Shown: positions 11,584 to 21,890 of the stretch, piece by piece | Layout: each line of letters opens with the position of its first letter | How positions within the stretch are numbered: position 1 is the stretch's first letter | Source: Wyeomyia smithii | Taxonomy: Eukaryota > Arthropoda > Insecta > Diptera > Culicidae | Assembly (NCBI RefSeq): GCF_029784165.1 | Contig: NC_073696.1 | Span: forward strand, 51,095,315 to 51,159,314 | DNA: 64,000 nt | Reading direction: 5' to 3' | Position numbers and translations under genes: made by a program | Notes under the pieces: model-generated | Database searches by the model: none | Told to the model about the DNA's origin: nothing | The model's input: the letters and a program-made list of their open reading frames with translations, nothing else

Positions 11584-11591
11584 GGCACGAT

Positions 11592-12420
11592 TTTCACAAG
11601 GCCTGTTCAGCTTCTGGGCTTCGTGGATGACTTCGACATATCACGTAACTTTGCGACGGCGGAGGAAACTTACGTCCGACTGAAAGCCGAAGCTGGACGG
11701 ATCAGACTGCGGATAAATGTGTCGAAAACAAAATACATGCCAGCGAGAGGCTCCAAGGAGAACAACATCAGCCTCCCAACTCAAGTCTCTGTAGACGGTG
11801 ATGAGCTGGAGGTGGTCGACGAGTTCGTGTATTTGGGGTCACTGGTGACCGCCGACAATAACACCAGCAAAGAGATCCAGAGACGCATCCAGGCAGGAAA
11901 TCGTGCCTACTTTTCACTTCGGAATACACTTTGATCGAATCCGTCGCACGCGATTGACGCTGTTGACGCTGTACAAAACCCAGATAAGACCGGTAGTCCT
12001 CTACGGGATCGAGACAACAATGCTTCTCGCGGAGGACCTCAAGGCTTTTGGAGTTTTCGAACGGAAGGTGCTGCGGACTATCTACGGTGGAGTACAGACG
12101 GATGACGGAGAATGGCGACGGCGCATGAACCATGAACTGCACGCGCTGCTTGGAGAGAATCCCATTGCACACCTGGCGAAAGTCAATAGGTTGCGGTGGG
12201 CTGGCCACGTCGTAAGGATGCCTGACGACAACTCTGTGAAATCACTTCTCTTCAGCAACCCTACCGGCACCAGAAATAAAGGGGCGCAGCGTGCACGTTG
12301 GCTCGACCAGATCGAAGGAGACTTGCGGGTGATAAGACGCCTGGGGAACTGGCAAAACATAGCCCAAAACCGACCAACATGGGGGCAAATTCTTGACAAT
12401 CTTGATGATAGACATAAATG
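11592..12420 (+). pseudogene. RTE reverse transcriptase C-terminal part and tail domain
   Basis: The plus strand encodes VQLLGFVDDFDISRNFATAE (RT motif C; the usual F/YADD is FVDD here), INVSKTKYM, DEFVYLGSLVTADNN and, after a frameshift near 11930, LTLYKTQIRPVVLYGIET, GVFERKVLRTIYGG, RRRMNHELHALLG, RLRWAGHVVRMPD and RARWLDQIEGDLRV, ending in a stop at about 12420. This is the normal order of the end of an RTE-type ORF. It is joined logically to the block ending at 8623 by the perfect 8-bp duplication around the hAT insertion. The frameshift makes it inactive. Confidence 0.83.
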
Positions 12421-12429
12421 AATAAAAAG

Positions 12430-13430
12430 CTACAATCTTCTCAAAGCAACTTATTTAAGCATAAGGGCAGCATTTTTTCGCTTTTATCAGCTGGTGTTAT
12501 TTATGCAGTAGTCTTCCATCAAATATGTGGTCGAGTCTTGGATACCACCTGCTATTTTTTTTCTCGAAGGGGAAGTCGTGTACAGTTCTTTTTTGATTAC
12601 GGACTGCAGACAAGTGGAGTCGATATTCCGGTGATTCGCAACGTGGTGATGGACGACGAAACCTATCTCACCCTGGATGGCAACGACTGGCAGGGCCCTT
12701 CGTATTTCACTTTCCCCACGAAGTAAGTGAACTCTGAAGTATATTTCACACAAAGTTCCCCAACAAGGTGCTGATGCTGGTGTGGCTGATGATTGGCGAG
12801 AAGGGGAAAGTCCATCTGTTTTCGCTCCGGACGCCGTGAACGGGACAATTTATAGCACGAAGTACCTGCCGAAAGTTGCGTTGTTCATGATGCAACACTG
12901 CCGTAAAAAGCATATCAGTCCCAAATTGTCTCGGTTTTGATCCGGCTATTTTTGATCTCTTAATTTGTTTTTTTTTCTGTAGTTTTACTTAATATTACCA
13001 AAGAACAATAAAATGTTGTAATAAAAGCATTCACACTTTGGATATAACCGTTCATTTATAATATCCATCATGGAAGTGGTATGCGATTATTTTTTAAATG
13101 GGACAAACAGACCTTATATTTTTCGAATATTTTGCTGAACAAATTATGTTATTTTTCACATTTATTTTAAAAAGTTGGTGGTCATAACTCAAAATCGGCT
13201 AAAATGCAGATGTGACTGATATGCGTTTCGCGGCAGAATACCATAAGGGCGAAGACGCAGTATTCTGGCCGGATCTGGAGATAGCCCACTCCTCGAAGCG
13301 ATCGTTGCAGGAGATGGAGCGGCTGAATATCGATATACCTAAGCGCAAGCGTAAAAACTACTCCAACAATTTTGTCGCGAAAACTGGGGAGGAATTGATA
13401 AAAAAAAAACGAAGAAAAAATCTCTAGTTT
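12430..13430 (+). pseudogene. Tc1/mariner-type DDE transposase relic
   Basis: Several frames give IRNVVMDDETYLTLDGNDW (first catalytic Asp, about 12640-12690), KFPNKVLMLVWLMIGEKGK (12755-12810), NGTIYSTKYLPKV (12839-12877) and, after a ~300-bp gap without homology, EYHKGEDAVFWPDLEIAHSS (13240-13295, second Asp) followed by KRSLQEMERLNID. DDETY and FWPDL are signature blocks of Tc1/mariner-superfamily transposases, and the WPDLA-type second block is typical of mosquito DD37E-like members. Frameshifts, a stop at 12725 and the missing final Glu region show a dead copy. Terminal repeats were not found. Confidence 0.72.
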
Positions 13431-13679
13431 TCCACATTTTTCAACATTCTGATTTTCTAATGCAATTACAATGTTGGACGTTACTAATTTTTCCAATCAA
13501 ATTTTTTCACTCCAGATTTTTGAGGTAAGGGAAATGTTGTTTACATACACACTAGAGAGAAGTGGTCCCGAATGGGAGCCCAGGGGACACCTAAAGTGAC
13601 TCGAATTGGATTTGATTTCTTTCCATTAAATTTTATTATTTGTTGGCTCTCAGTTGAATATAATATGATACCACTACGG

Positions 13680-15420
13680 GAATCTAGGCAATGTTGTAAG
13701 TAGTTTAAGAAGTACCATAGGTATGTTAATATGGCCAAATGCCTTGCTAAAGTCTGTGTAAGGAACTTTGACGTGGTTCCCATTATCCATTGCATTCAGT
13801 AAGAAATCAATAAATTCAAGTAGATTCGTGGAGGTTGAGCGGTTTTCAAAAAAAAAACTGTGTTGCTTGTCTATTGATATAAAGGAATATTTTTTCGTTG
13901 ACAATTGCCTCAAAAAATTTAGGAATGCAAGATTACGTATGTCAGACTATCGCCAAATTTGAAAATACCGTCTGCCGGGGTAAGATTGTGCCAAAAAAGG
14001 ATACGTTTTTGTTCCTTAGCTTGCAATGCACACATTTAAGCAATGAGTTTGATCTAAATCACGTCAATGCACACTTAAATGTTTAGTCAACGACTGCCGC
14101 AGATGTGGTTAAGTTACAATAAACTATAATTTTGCTACAATTAAATGAACTTTGGCCTAATCTCACCCCTTCTATGGGGTGAGATTGTGCCTAAAACGAA
14201 AAGTTGAATTAAATACCTGTTAAATGAACAGTAGTGTATCTACGAATAATTCACATGAATAACATAATAAAACAGTAAGTATAGGGACGATCATAAACAA
14301 CGTGGACTATAAAGGGGCTGTAGGGGGTTGACCAGAAATTACGTTTCATATGAATTATAGAAAAATGTATGATGGATCAAATCGATATCTGGAGTAACCA
14401 GTTATGAGAATGTGGCTTTTAGACAGTCTCTATACACATAGTGGCGTCTCCAAGTAGCTTAGGAAGGAAAAACGTTAGAACATAAAGCCTGAGAAGACTT
14501 TTTGTTTCAATTATCATGTGTCATTGACCACTTTATATTTGATTGGAAATCTTAAAACCGCTGGAAACGTACCCACAACCCTCCTTTTTCGCTTTAAAAG
14601 TCGTCAGTTTTTATAGACAAAACAAAATTTTGTTACATTCCATAAGCAATATCATCCATTGTAAATTTCCATCTAACAGTTGAGCTTACCGTTCTCAAGT
14701 TTTACGTCATTTTTTTTTTCAAATAATACTATAGCTAGACAACATACTTTATGTAAACGATGCAAGTATTTTGGTGTATACTGATATAATTTTGTCGTGA
14801 ATGTGAGTTCCGCACACTGTACCGTTCATTATAGCTTGGCACAATCTCACCCCAGAAGGGCTCGAAAAAAATACAGTTTGGAAAAACATTATTTTCTGAG
14901 CCAACACAGGTTCAATGCATAATATTTCCTCAACACATTGGAAACGACATCCTAACGTACCAAATGAGCAGTAAGTTGATGTGATTTCTTGATCGGGTTG
15001 GTTTCCCTGGGACATTTTTGGCTAACGTTATTTGCGCATGTTTTTTACCCTGTACTTTGAAACATTATAAAAGTGGAACAGCTCACTGATATTATCTATA
15101 TTCCATTTAAAGTTGTGAATAAATATGTCACGTTTCATAAAGTGTTGAATTTGAGGTATTAGGTTCAAGAAATCTTAAGTAATTTAACATACAAACATTT
15201 CTCAATCTCACCCCCGTGGCTTAAGCTCACCCCGGCAGACGGTAATCACCGAAAATGAACTTTTCTGTAGTGACATAATGAAAAGCCCAAATAAAGGAAA
15301 TGTTAGTTCATTCGCAAGATTCTTCAAACCGTTCGAAGGGTCTTAATATTTCAAACCCTGCAAGATATATTGTACCTGCAATTGGTTGATGCCAATGTTC
15401 CTCGCATAAAATAAAATGCA
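13680..15420 (-). pseudogene. Non-LTR reverse-transcriptase fragment, split by a MITE
   Basis: On the minus strand 13913-13674 encodes STSTNLLEFIDFLLNAMDNG, then VPYTDFSKAFGHINIPMVLL. TDFSKAF is RT motif A of Jockey/CR1-like LINEs, and the preceding NLLEF block is also typical. The preceding part of the same ORF, strongly decayed, would lie at 13914-13967 and beyond 15245. It is interrupted by the 1275-bp element at 13968-15242. Only a partial palm domain is left; the clade (CR1 or Jockey) is not resolved. Confidence 0.6.
13968..15242. mobile_element. 1275-bp TA-flanked DNA element (MITE-like)
   Basis: The ends are CCGTCTGCCGGGGTAAG and the inverse of CTCACCCCGGCAGACGG, differing at one base, flanked by TA at 13966-13967 and 15243-15244. 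The next internal bases (ATTGTGCC at the left; CCCCCGTGGCTTAAG at the right) diverge. Three more CTCACCCC-type motifs lie inside near 14163, 14844 and 15207. No transposase is recognisable. TA target duplication suits Tc1/mariner/pogo-type mobilisation. It sits in the RT fragment described for 13680-15420. Confidence 0.82.
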
Positions 15421-15999
15421 AAATAATCGCGATCACGATCTTTATTTGAAAATGCAGATTTAAGATTTTATGGAAAAAGCTTACAAAAAGATTGTATTTT
15501 GTTCCAAGTTATGTTCAACATGTTCGTCAAGTTGCATTATCGATGAAAAAATATTAGATTTTAGTTTTGTTTAAACGTAATGTAATAGTTTTGTTCTAAG
15601 GAGACGGGAATTCACTCGACCAGTTTTGATGCATTTCAATTTGATAGATCTCTCAAAAAAAAAAAAAAGAAAAATATCCATCGCACGAAGAAAAGTTACA
15701 GCTTCGAATTTGGACATTGATTTGGCAGTTATTTCGACAGCTAAGCAACAGTTCACTCGATCTGTTTTGTTTAACTTCGTAATAAAAATAAGAAAGAAAA
15801 GTGATCCTTGCACTTTATAAATCCATATATAACAATTTTATGATAAGTTACAGTATACTACCTATTTATTTTTAAAAACATCTTTCCACCACAATCAAAA
15901 TCATCACAACTGAGCTATCTCATCGAAAATGTTCGGATTTAAGTAATGTACAAAAGACCTCCAAAAAACAAGAAATGTATTCATATGTGTGCGTATACA
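15421..15999. other. AT-rich non-coding stretch
   Basis: No protein family, RNA gene or repeat structure was recognised. An A-run of about 13 sits at 15655. Two short open frames on opposite strands overlap and are not supported. Confidence 0.4.
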
Positions 16000-17480
16000 T
16001 TAGGGTGTCCCAAAAAAAAAACGATGTTGAAAAAGTCAAGGTGCTTAGCCCTAAATTGAAAGATATTGTGATTCATAGCATTTTCGTAGAACATTTCGAC
16101 TTTCTTAACAATTGTTTTCAGGTTGTCCAAACGTGATTTATGAAAAAATGACTTTTTTAAGCTATAACCTCACTCTTTTGCACTTTTTTCAATTCTGTTT
16201 GATTCCTACATTTTTCCATATATTTTTTTATTTTTGTGGGGTTGTTTTTGAATATTTTTCATGGTTCAGTTCAGCATTGCATTTAGTTTTCTGACTCCCA
16301 GAGCCCATTAAACATCACAGAAAAATAAATATTTCTAATAATTTTCAGATAAAACCCTTCAAAACACAAATAAAAAAATTTTTGATCAAGAATTGAAATT
16401 TTCATTGCAAAGCGGAATTTACGACGAAAATTTACATGAAAAAAGATACTTGATATCTTATCGGGTAGCTGAGATATTGGCATTTTTATTTATGATGGAA
16501 AATATGCATTTTAACGAATATGTTTAATAACTGTTTTTATTTGGGAGATAAAAAATAACAATGTTCAGAAAACAGATGCGTTTTTGGATGGCTGATAACT
16601 TAGTAAAAGGTTTGAAAATTCGGAAAAATCTGCGAAAGAAGTTAGAACGAAAATTGTGATTTTAAGTGCCTTCTAATAGAAAACTCAATGTTGCACGTAA
16701 TATATAAAAGATAGAAACATGATGTCTTCGGTAAAGTTTCTTGTTTTGAGATAAACTAAATCTTTGTCGAAGACACCTTGCGTCTATCTTATTCAGGGTA
16801 TAAAGTAAATTTTTTATCTTACTCATTGGTGGATTGATCACCCATCTTTCTACATTCAAAGATGCATTTTTGAATATCCTGAAACTTATCCGAACATACC
16901 TTATGGCTATAATCAATATTTGAATCACTATTTAGGAAATTATACGCACAAACGGCAAAATAAAACACTGTGCAATGGAGATATTGAGCTTTAGTGGCAT
17001 TTTTGACAAAATCCATCACATGTATAAACGCCAATATCTCAGACTCCCCGATAAGATATCAAGGATCTTTTTTCATGTAAATTTTCGTCTTTAATCCCGC
17101 TTAGCAGTAAAAATTTCAGTTCTTGATCAAAAAAAAATTTAAATGTGTTCTATAGGGTTTAAATAGGGTTTTATCTGAAAATTATGAGAAAAATTCACTT
17201 TTTAGTGATGTTCAATGGGCTCTGCGAGTCAAATAATTGAATACGATGCTGAACCAAACCATGAAAATATTCAAAAACAACCCCACAAAAACAAAAAAAA
17301 ATATGGAAAAATGTAGGAATCAAACAGAATTGAAAAAAATGCAAAAGAGCGAGTTTGTAGCTTAAAAAGGTCATTTTTTCATAAATCACGTTTGGGCAAC
17401 CTGAAAACGATTTTTCAAAAAGTCGCAATGTTGTACAAAAATGCTATAAATAACATTATCTCCCAATTTACATATGTTTG
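16000..17480. repeat. Foldback element with ~470-bp arms
   Basis: The left arm (about 16030-16505) is repeated in reverse complement at about 17000-17475, leaving a ~500-bp loop. Landmarks shared in inverse orientation are AACGTGATTTATGAAAAAATGA, TTTGATTCCTACATTTTTCC, a GTGGGGTTGTTTTTGAATAT block, TTACATGAAAAAAGAT and GAGATATTGGC. The left end begins near TAGGGTGTCCCAAAA, a motif seen at the ends of other foldbacks. The paired open frames at 16112-16294 and 17195-17428 are the two arms translated, not genes. Confidence 0.8.
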
Positions 17481-19270
17481 TATGTGTGTATTTTCCTCTG
17501 TGTTTTTTTTATCGTTTGTATTAGTATATTAATGGCAATGGTATAAGAAAAGTTCAACCATCAATTTCAATTTTCAATAGCAGTAATGCTCAAAGTTTAG
17601 TCTAAATTTGGATGGAATAATATAAAATATATAAACATAGAATAAATAGTTTTGTCGACATTTAATCAATATTATTACTAAAACAGACAGTTTCGACTTA
17701 ATTTTATTTTGGTCGGTAGTAAAAATATTAAGTAAAATAGAGCACTTTCGTGTTTTACTATGCTTTTAACTTACATAACAGACTTTAATTTCAAAAGAAA
17801 TATTTTCTAACAAAGTTCTACACAAGAAACATTATTGATACAATTGAAAAAAGTGAATGAAATACTACAAGGTATACAGCCCTAGGGTTGTATGAAATGG
17901 TGACGTGGGACTAAACACTGTAATTAGGGGATTTTTTGCTACAAAATATACAGAGTCTGCATACAGAATCAATGTGTTTGCTCAGCGACTGTACGTATTT
18001 TTATTTTCAGCCTCCCCTGGAAATCAATTTTTAATATATATTCAACAACACTCGAAAGAATATCGTTCATACCTGACGATATTATGCCTGTAGTATTTTT
18101 TTGTGCAAACAACTTGTATTTGACAAGGCACAAGCATATCGTGCTTGTTGAAGAAGCACCAAGAATTTCTCGTAATGCGTCAAAGTCAGAATTAACTCTA
18201 TATCCTCAAAAACTAAATCCAATAATACTTACGTTATCATAATGAATGGTTTTGTCTTATTTAACTCTAATTAAATCAAATCTTTAATATGGATCTTACT
18301 TTCAAAATAATATGGAAGCCCTTACAAAGGTTCATTAATTGGCAAACATAAAAAAGATACACCCAAAACTTTTCCTTATTACTTTAGAAGCAATAGCGCA
18401 AAATTGCCTTTTGGGTAACAAACCTATTACTTAAAAGGCAATAAAATTCTTCCCCAGTCAAGTAACAACACATACTGCCATATATTTAGCACGTGTTACG
18501 GGAGTACGACTATCTAATTATGGTCGTTTCAACTACATGCTAGATTTTTTCTGGCGAAAACTGCTCCCTCTCCATCTCAAGTAAAAAAAAAAACCACACA
18601 CCGTCGCATATGTTGCACATGTTACAAGTTTCTTCAATCTCCAATTCATTCGATGTGCGTGAACTATACACGCATACGGAGAATACGGAGAAGAGAAAAA
18701 ATATGACATCACGATCTCTAAACTGCGTTAGAGAAAAACAAAAACATTCGCTTTCCTGCAAGATATCTAAAACACATACTCATTGGTTCATGGAAACTTA
18801 TTTGCACCTGTTTGAAAATACAATACTCGTGCCTATCCAGACAATATTCGCAGCTTCGGCAACTCTGGTCAGACAGTATTACATATTTCCATTTCAAGTA
18901 AACACTGGGGGACGAAACGAAAGTGTTTCTAATTAGACATTTGAGGTTGACGGTTGAGATTCTGATTATGTGTGGATGGAGGGGACAAAAATGAACCTGA
19001 TCGTTGCATCAATACAAATGCAGCGAGTGAAGTCTTGCTAACACATGCATTGCGGTGCTTGGCTGTATGTTCTCCTCCAGAAACACATACAAGCGTGTGG
19101 CCGTCATTATTTTTATTACTTTTTGTTGGTTACTCTTTGAGTATAATGCGCAGTTATAAGACACAATAGGTAATAAAAAATTGCCCTAAAGTAATAAAAT
19201 GTTCCCCGTTTGCGTTAGGTGTATGTCAAACAAAATTATTAACAAGTTCCAGCAAAAAATCGTAGCAATC

Positions 19271-19703
19271 TACATGTCCTTTATATACGTTTTCCTGAAG
19301 TCCATCCACGCCCCAGTCTAGTCCTGTTCCCTTCCGCCTACATCCAACCAAACGACAAGAACACCTTAAGACTCCGGATCCGGAAACAGCAACCAGACCC
19401 GCACGATACTCTCAGGGCCCGAGGGAGACAACCCAATATGCCAGTCCGTAACATCTTGGCCCAGTAGTGGAACATATTACATATGCTGCTTACCAATGGC
19501 AATGGAAAACCAACAAACCAGTGCTTTTAATGTAAAACATTCTAGCTTTAAGTTAGATTCAGTTTCAGCTCGTAGTCGGCAGCGAGGATAAACAATTTGC
19601 TTTTAGTTATTAAGATACTTTAGAAAGTAAGCTACCAGATATAATTGGCGTCGTTAAACATTAATTTGTATTTGTGCCGTGTCAAACTAATTATAGATGA
19701 AAA
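19271..19703 (+). mobile_element. 5'-truncated I-clade LINE 3' end, copy 1
   Basis: This matches the inverse of the 3' end of the I-clade LINE at 39813-45450: it starts inside the final codons (TACATGTCCTTTATATACG), passes the stop, and runs through the 3' UTR to a poly(A) tail (19700-19710). A direct repeat AAAAAATCGTAGCAATC before it (19254-19270) is matched by AAAAAATCGGAGCAATC after it (to about 19721), one mismatch, as expected for a target-site duplication. The same insertion is present in copy 2 at 51151, so it predates the split of the two host elements. Confidence 0.85.
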
Positions 19704-19786
19704 AAAAAAATCGGAGCAATCCACAATTACATTTTTATTTTTTGCTTGATAATTTTTTTCGTTTGCCTTCAACTACATTCGCTGTA

Positions 19787-20858
19787 CCGTGCTGGGTCGA
19801 AGCCCGTACAGTATCGAAATCCGTACACCTTGATGTTTTTCTTCAGTTTTAAGCATTATAAAAATGAAAATTTATATAATAATTACATGTAAATATCCGT
19901 TGAGCTGTTGGCCTTCTGTTAAATTAAACTATGCGCCAGTAGGCCATGAAATAAAAATATTAAAAATGAAAAATCAATCGTGTATCGGTTTCAGTTGTCA
20001 TTTCGTTGTATCGTTAGAGAATTTACTAAGGAAACGTTCTTCAGATAAAAACGATTTTCAAGTGGGATATAAGTGTTTTACTCTGTGAATCTTTTTAAAA
20101 TTGATGGAAAAGGTAAGTCTTTGGCATTTTCGAGCTGTATATTGTCTAATAAATAGTGTGAGTTGTATTTATTCAACAAAAACTGTGCCGTACGGATTTT
20201 GATTCTTTTTATTTGCTTGAATCGAAGTCCGTACAGCGTGTGTATCATGCATATATTGTTGAACTTTCTTCTTGTTTTCAGCATATAATGGAAGAAAACA
20301 AGTATAAATATACGGCAAACAATTTCAAACGAGCTGTGACTGAGGTGCGCAAGGGAAAGTCGTACCGGGAAGCTTCGAGAGGTTCCGGCGTTCCGATTAC
20401 TACGAAACGCTACAAAAATTGCACTATTTCAGCTGATATCAAAAATTAGAAAACCGTGTGAAACTTTAGGAGCCAGTTGATCCTCAAAATATACTTATTC
20501 GGTAATTTAAAGATAAATTATAAATAAAAGATGTTCATTTTTGTACTTCTTCATCTATACGGAGTTTGATTTATTGTTATAGTCTATATCGCGTGTGTGC
20601 GGATTTCGATTCAAAAGTGTACGGGTTTTGATTCAGACAAAAATCTGTGTACGGATTTCGATTCAAAACATGTTCTATTTAAACATGATTTTTTCGAGTT
20701 TCGGAGTGATTTTAATCATTTTGCTGGAAAATAGTGATAAAATATAAATAGACCTATAACTAAACATGTCAGTTTAAAGCAATATGTGATTTCTTGATTT
20801 TATATTGACCGTCGAAGATTATCATGTGCTTAGGTGTACGGATTTCGATCCAGCACGG
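19787..20858. mobile_element. 1072-bp pogo-like non-autonomous transposon with empty site in the paralogous copy
   Basis: The ends are CCGTGCTGGGTCGAAGCCCG and the inverse of a closely related 3' end (CCGTGCTGGATCGAAATCCG when inverted), flanked by TA at 19785-19786 and 20859-20860. Copy 2 of the host repeat has an uninterrupted CTGTATTACG with a single TA at 51654-51655, so both boundaries and the TA duplication are directly shown. The element encodes a short pogo/psq-type helix-turn-helix remnant (20288-20449) but no DDE domain. Several internal copies of a GTACGGATTTCGATTC motif lie near both ends. Confidence 0.9.
20288..20449 (+). CDS. Short HTH_psq-type DNA-binding remnant of pogo-like transposase
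   Basis: The 53-residue frame starts at ATG 20288 and reads MEENKYKYTANNFKRAV, TEVRKGKSYREASRGSGVP, then diverges and stops. The pattern of a basic start, an A-V/I-x-x-V-R-x-G-K-S block, R-E-A and G-(V/I)-P matches the first helix-turn-helix (HTH_psq) of pogo/Tigger-type transposases and Pipsqueak proteins, which bind the element's terminal repeats in the nucleus. A complete transposase would be about 500 residues, with a CENP-B-like domain and DDE nuclease; these are absent. It is likely a remnant of the autonomous parent, perhaps translated as a DNA-binding fragment. An upstream in-frame ATG at 20213 would add 25 residues without homology, so the later start is preferred. Confidence 0.65.
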   Translation: MEENKYKYTANNFKRAVTEVRKGKSYREASRGSGVPITTKRYKNCTISADIKN

Positions 20859-21784
20859 TATTACGAAGACAGGTAATATACGTTTATTATGGTAAAGCTT
20901 AAAATAATAATATATCATCTGACAATTTTGAAATGTCAAAAAAGATTCTGTATGAATCTTAGTAAATAAACAAAAAAATCACAAGCATTCGCAGGCTCTT
21001 ACTCTTCTATAAATGTATATATTTAGGAATTTACTCTTTCGATACTATCCGGTGACGATTATTTAGTGAATATCGAAGATAAAATTAAATAGATATCCGT
21101 TGCAAAAATTTACAATTCTCGTTGAGTAATTTACTGCCTGTGATCGCATAGTTGTAACATTCGACATTTTATGGATTTCGTGCTTTTTATTGGGAAATGC
21201 TTAGAATAGTATGTACTTTTCACATCTAAAAAATATGCTTATGTTTGTTTGAAAAAAGTCGTAAAAAATACCAAGTTGTTTTGTCACATAGCGTGAATAA
21301 CCGCATAATTGTCACACTAATTAACTTTTCCAACTTTTTGGTCAAATAGTCGGTCGGAAGTTATGCTGGTCCGGTAACCAACCACCAGTGATCCGTTTCT
21401 GATGTTCAGCTCATGCTTGTTGAATACATGAAAAAATTCATTTTCCCTGTGATGTATTCCAAAAATAGCTTGAAAGTAACGACATAAAAGTATCATTGCG
21501 AAAATTTCAACCAATTCGACTTCGAGAATAATATTCAATGTATACATAGTGTAAAGTAGTGCTTTCTTCATGATACTAAGTTTAGCTAAAGTGTCTATTT
21601 GCAAGAATATATTAGGAACAATGCATTTAAGGTCAAAATATTAAAGTGCGATTAACTCGAACAAACAATTTTGCAAATGTTACAAATATGCGATTATGAG
21701 CAGTTTATGGTTATCATATTTATGAGACAAACTTTCAATCACCATCAACAGCAGCATTGCAGTTTTTCATCAATTGCACACAAA

Positions 21785-21890
21785 TAGAAATGTACGAACA
21801 AAAGTGTACCACTGCAATACGAATAGTACCGCTTCAGTACGAATAGAAGTGTACCGCTGAAATATACGAATAGAAGAGTACCACTGCAAT
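21785..21890. repeat. Degenerate short tandem repeat in copy 1
   Basis: About four units of a roughly 28-bp pattern, AGTGTACCACTGCAATACGA, occur with TACGAATAGAAG linkers. The same array occurs in copy 2 at about 52586-52694 with equal unit number. Confidence 0.6.

Larger units (their letters stand above)
5545..12420 (+). mobile_element. RTE-clade LINE (JAM1-like), split by three nested insertions
   Basis: Four separated plus-strand blocks add up to one RTE-type LINE of about 2.8 kb: 5' leader plus endonuclease remnant (5545-6490), linker plus start of reverse transcriptase (6755-7316), RT palm (8194-8623) and RT end plus C-terminal domain (11592-12420). The leader (5545-5830) matches the leader of the minus-strand copy at 32640-32950, which supports the 5' end. 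Between the blocks sit a 264-bp MITE, an 873-bp TA-flanked element and a 2960-bp hAT-type element. The last two have perfect target-site duplications that rejoin the LINE sequence. The front half of the endonuclease is deleted after about 5830 and several frame breaks are present, so the copy is inactive. RTE assignment rests on overall domain order, size and motifs. Confidence 0.82.
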
